8,906 bases of DNA from NCBI GenBank assembly GCA_012961305.1, contig DTZQ01000539.1:1-8906 (forward strand), given 5' to 3'. Origin of the DNA: Armatimonadota bacterium (GTDB lineage: Bacteria > Armatimonadota > UBA10988 > DTZQ01). Each line of letters begins with the position of its first letter. Position 1 is the first letter of the stretch. A program made the position numbers and the translations under genes. Under the pieces are notes generated by a model that was not told the origin of the DNA, did not search any database, and was given only the letters and a program-made list of their open reading frames with translations. Below are positions 6,197 to 8,906 of this stretch, in pieces.

Positions 6197-7876
6197 TCAC
6201 GCTAACTGGGCAATAGCGAAGGACCGCTTGACCTCCCTCAGGCAAAGGCGGCGGCCTGCCCTCCTAAGTCCACAGTTTTCGGGCAATTTGACCAACAAAC
6301 CATTTACAATGGCCAGAGGGCCATTACACTCAGAGATGAACTTATCTTGAGGAGTTATCGTTATTTCCGTGCCTGGCGGCAGGAGTTTAAGTTGACCTTC
6401 AATTTCTTCGCGGGAACCACCGATGATTTCGATGTCTCCCCGGCGGTTATCATCGCGCACCCGAATATACAGGGGGCGACCGATTTTCTCCTCCAGCAGT
6501 TCTGCCGTTTCGCCTTTGGGGCCCACCAGCCAATCGGCGACTTCGACGTGCACGCGCATTAAGTAGCAGGGCTGAGAAGTTAAGAAAACTGCTTCTGCCA
6601 GTTTATGTTCCGCTCTAATGGCCAAACTTTCTGCGGACAGCACCCGGCCTCGACCTTGACATCCCGGACAGGGTTCTGACACCCCGAAAACCAAACTGTT
6701 TCCAGTCCGCTTGCGGGTAATCTCCACCAGGGCCAGAGGACTGACGTGAACGATTTTAGTCCGCGCCCGGTCCCGCTCCAAGGCCCTTTCCAGGGCGCTG
6801 TACACCTTCACCCGGTCTCGGATGCGCTCCATGTCAATAAAGTCCACGATGATAATTCCCCCGATGTCCCGTAGCCGCAGTTGACGGGCAATTTCCTCCG
6901 CCGCCTCCAAGTTGGTGGTCAAAATGGTGTCGGCCAAACGGGTTGTACCTACATAGCGGCCGGTGTTCACATCAATGGCCGTTATGGCCTCGGTTTCGTC
7001 TATGGTTAAATAACCGCCCGAAGCCAGGGGAACCTCTCGCTGAAGTACCTTTTCCAGTTCCCGTTCCAGGTCGTATTCCAAGAACAAGGGACGCTCTCCG
7101 GGATGCAACTTCACCCGTTCCTTGAGGGCCGGATCCAGGGAGTCCATAATGTCCAAAATCTGCCGATAGTCTTCTTCATGGTCCACTATTACCCGGTCCA
7201 CCTCCGCAGTGAAGAAGTCCCGGCAAATGCGGTAGATGATGGAGGCATCCTGATAAATGAGGGCTGGAGCCGAAAGTCGCTGGGCCTTTTCGTGGATTTC
7301 CTCCCACAGGCGAAGGAGGTATTCGAGGTCCTGGCGGATTTCCTCCTCGGTAGCCCCCTCAGCCTCGGTGCGCATAATGAGGGCCCGATGGGGAGGACAA
7401 AATTTCTCTCCCAAGGCCCGCAAGCGGTGCCGCTCCTGCGGGTCTTCGATACGCCGGGAGACGCCAATATGTCGGGCATCAGGGCCAATAAGCACTACGA
7501 AGCGTCCCGGAAGGGAAAGCCGGGTTGAAACGCGGGGCCCTTTGGAACCAATACTTGCCCGCTCGACTTGGACCAGGATTTCCTGGCCCTCTTTGACTAA
7601 TTCGGTTATCGGGCGAGGACGGACAATTTTGCTGCCGGGGGAGGGGGGAGAGACTTCGGGAACAATGTTGGAGACGTAAAGGAATGCGTTTTTGGACAGG
7701 CCGATGTTTACGAAAGCCGCGTCCATGCCCGGCAGGACGTTTTCCACCCGGCCTTTGTACACATTGCCCACAATGCCACTCCCCCGCTCGGCATAAAAAT
7801 CCACCAGTTGTCCCCCCTCCAAGATGGCCACTCGGGTCTCAAAAATACCTGAGTTAATGAGTATTTGCCGCGACAT
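6197..7876 (-). CDS. rng: Ribonuclease E/G family endoribonuclease, short form
   Basis: This 559-residue protein has the complete Rne/Rng catalytic core. It opens with the family start (ILINSGIFETRVAILE), then an S1 RNA-binding domain (about 35-120: GNVYKGRVENVLPGMDAAFVNIG). An RNase H-like part follows, then the DNase I-like domain with TIDETEAITAIDVNTGR (291-307) and GGIIIVDFIDM (339-349). Asp302 and Asp345 correspond to the metal-binding Asp303 and Asp346 of E. coli RNase E. The Zn-link CPGCQGRGR (403-411) supplies the dimer-bridging cysteines. The long scaffold tail of E. coli RNase E is absent; instead the last 45 or so residues look like a small OB/TRAM-like fold (AIVNGLLVKLP...REVKRSFAIA). 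It cleaves single-stranded RNA in rRNA maturation and mRNA turnover in the cytoplasm. The SD AGGAGA is 7 nt before the ATG and overlaps the larC stop. Choosing Rng over Rne rests on size. Confidence 0.93.
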   Translation of the reverse strand: MSRQILINSGIFETRVAILEGGQLVDFYAERGSGIVGNVYKGRVENVLPGMDAAFVNIGLSKNAFLYVSNIVPEVSPPSPGSKIVRPRPITELVKEGQEILVQVERASIGSKGPRVSTRLSLPGRFVVLIGPDARHIGVSRRIEDPQERHRLRALGEKFCPPHRALIMRTEAEGATEEEIRQDLEYLLRLWEEIHEKAQRLSAPALIYQDASIIYRICRDFFTAEVDRVIVDHEEDYRQILDIMDSLDPALKERVKLHPGERPLFLEYDLERELEKVLQREVPLASGGYLTIDETEAITAIDVNTGRYVGTTRLADTILTTNLEAAEEIARQLRLRDIGGIIIVDFIDMERIRDRVKVYSALERALERDRARTKIVHVSPLALVEITRKRTGNSLVFGVSEPCPGCQGRGRVLSAESLAIRAEHKLAEAVFLTSQPCYLMRVHVEVADWLVGPKGETAELLEEKIGRPLYIRVRDDNRRGDIEIIGGSREEIEGQLKLLPPGTEITITPQDKFISECNGPLAIVNGLLVKLPENCGLRRAGRRLCLREVKRSFAIAQLA

Positions 7877-7883
7877 AGCCAGT

Positions 7884-7889
7884 TCTCCT
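7884..7889 (-). promoter_or_regulatory. Shine-Dalgarno site of the RNase E/G gene overlapping the larC stop
   Basis: Read on the minus strand, AGGAGA sits 7 nt before the RNase ATG and shares bases with the TAG stop of larC (7888-7890). This favours translational coupling of the two genes. Confidence 0.7.
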
Positions 7890-8906
7890 ATGGCTCCTCA
7901 TATCCCAATCGGTCGCGGACCAGGGCTCGAGCCGCATCGTACACTACTTGCAGGGGCACTCGATGGGCCTCTGCTGCGGCCCGACAGGATTCATACTCGG
8001 GGGCCAAATTAACCACCCGCCCACCCAAACGCCCGATTTTGACCTCAACAGGGCCAAAGGGGGTCTCCACCCTCACCCATTCCCGTTCCAAATGCCGCCG
8101 CCGCACTTCCAACCACCGTAGCCCCAAAGTGCTGGTTTCCAGGAAGAGGATTTCGCTTAGAGTCTCTGCCCGCTCCGGCGGGGCCAGTACACTGAGCAGC
8201 ACCGCCGGACGGTTTTTCTTCATCTGGATGGGGGTGAAATACACATCGGCCGCCCCGGCGGCGAAAAGCCGCTGTTGGACGTAGGTGTACAGTTCTGGGT
8301 TCAGGTCGTCCAAGTTCGTTTCGAGGAGGATTAGCCTCTCTTCCCCCACCTCAGCGGCCATCTCTCCCAAGAAAAGGCGAAGCACATTGGGAATGGGTTG
8401 GTCCCGCTTGCCAGCACCGTAACCGACGACCTCTGGAGTAAAAGGTGGGGGAGGACCGAACTGAGAAGCAATGGTAGTTATAATGGCGGCGCCGGTGGGG
8501 GTCACGGTTTCACCGGATACTGGACTGGGCACGGTGGGAATACCCCTCAACAGTTCTGCCACTGCAGGCGCGGGCACGGGCAAGGTGCCGTGGGCACATT
8601 CTACAAACCCCCGGCTGAAAGGAAGGGGAGAAGCATATACTTGCTCCACCCCCAACCACTCCAACCCCAACAAGGCTCCTACCACATCGGCAATGGCATC
8701 TATTGCTCCCACCTCATGGAAGTGAACCCGCTCCGGAGTGGTACGGTGGATTTTAGCCTCCACCTCCGCCAACCGGTGGAAAACCCGGCTACTGTGTTCC
8801 TTTACCCAGGGCGAAAGGGGGCTGTTTTCAAGGAGGTTCACAATGTCGGCCAAGCAGCGCCGGGGTTGTGGTTCCGGGGCAATGACTGCTACGGCCGTCG
8901 CAGCCA
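7888..8906 (-). CDS. larC: LarC, nickel insertion enzyme for the lactate-racemase-type cofactor, 5' truncated
   Basis: The frame is open to the window edge. The TTG at 8853 is internal, because RRCLADIVNLLE runs across it in the way LarC proteins do, so the gene begins outside the window. About 338 residues are seen. Landmarks on the minus strand are HFHEVGAIDAIADVVG near 8724-8677, SGETVTPTGAAI, VVGYGAGKRD, ETNLDDLNPE near 8325-8293 (the opening of the LarC2 half) and the C-terminal LAPEYESCRAAAEAHRVPL. LarC inserts Ni into pyridinium-3,5-bisthiocarboxylic acid mononucleotide in a CTP-dependent reaction, completing the nickel-pincer cofactor made with LarB and LarE. Here the LarC1 and LarC2 parts are one uninterrupted frame, unlike the frameshift-joined form in Lactobacillus plantarum. 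larB, larE and a racemase gene are not in the window. It sits 11 nt upstream of the RNase gene in an operon. Confidence 0.92.
   Translation of the reverse strand, partial: AATAVAVIAPEPQPRRCLADIVNLLENSPLSPWVKEHSSRVFHRLAEVEAKIHRTTPERVHFHEVGAIDAIADVVGALLGLEWLGVEQVYASPLPFSRGFVECAHGTLPVPAPAVAELLRGIPTVPSPVSGETVTPTGAAIITTIASQFGPPPPFTPEVVGYGAGKRDQPIPNVLRLFLGEMAAEVGEERLILLETNLDDLNPELYTYVQQRLFAAGAADVYFTPIQMKKNRPAVLLSVLAPPERAETLSEILFLETSTLGLRWLEVRRRHLEREWVRVETPFGPVEVKIGRLGGRVVNLAPEYESCRAAAEAHRVPLQVVYDAARALVRDRLGYEEP

Noticed and set aside
7103..7679. Two overlapping plus-strand reading frames of about 140 codons
   Set aside because: They lie entirely antisense to the RNase E/G gene, whose protein is fully conserved in motif content; compositions are Arg/Ser-rich as expected for shadow frames.

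Overview
The window is densely coding bacterial DNA, GC-rich by eye. It carries nine genes with no gap longer than about 63 bases, and no RNA genes, mobile elements or CRISPR repeats were seen. Six genes read on the plus strand (1-5781) and three on the minus strand (5753-8906). The two blocks converge and overlap tail to tail by 29 bp. The first and last genes are cut by the window edges. The lineage cannot be fixed from the sequence. Arg/Leu/Glu-rich, Lys-poor proteins, a TTG start behind a strong Shine-Dalgarno (SD) site, the PASTA kinase tail and the LarC/RNase G pairing fit an Armatimonadota-like or other deep-branching, possibly thermophilic bacterium. That placement is a low-confidence inference.

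Plus strand: (1) the 3' part of a flavoprotein (HFCD-type) gene resembling those found in bacterial microcompartment loci; (2) a UbiA-family prenyltransferase of the decaprenyl-phosphate phosphoribosyltransferase type; (3) a GT2 polyprenol-phosphate mannose synthase (DPM1-like); (4) a membrane-anchored PASTA-repeat protein whose kinase domain has lost the catalytic HRD aspartate, so it is a predicted pseudokinase; (5) an ECF sigma factor; (6) its probable membrane-bound zinc-finger anti-sigma factor with a long Pro-rich outer domain. Genes 2 and 3 both act on polyprenyl-phosphate, so together they suggest sugar-lipid carriers for an envelope glycan. Genes 4 to 6 look like an envelope-sensing regulatory group.

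Minus strand, in transcription order: (9) larC, the nickel-inserting enzyme for the lactate-racemase cofactor, truncated at its 5' end; (8) a short RNase E/G-type endoribonuclease; (7) a small RsbW/SpoIIAB-like GHKL serine kinase / anti-sigma factor. Gaps of 11 and 9 nt indicate one operon. The GHKL kinase sits tail to tail against the anti-sigma gene, so two different classes of anti-sigma regulator meet at the convergence point. No STAS antagonist or PP2C phosphatase partner is visible.

The most notable point is the PASTA pseudokinase (HGHLHPRN in place of HRDLKPxN, DAS in place of DFG) placed directly upstream of a sigma/anti-sigma pair. No wholly new system is evident; most of the window is recognisable core or regulatory gene content in an unusual arrangement.
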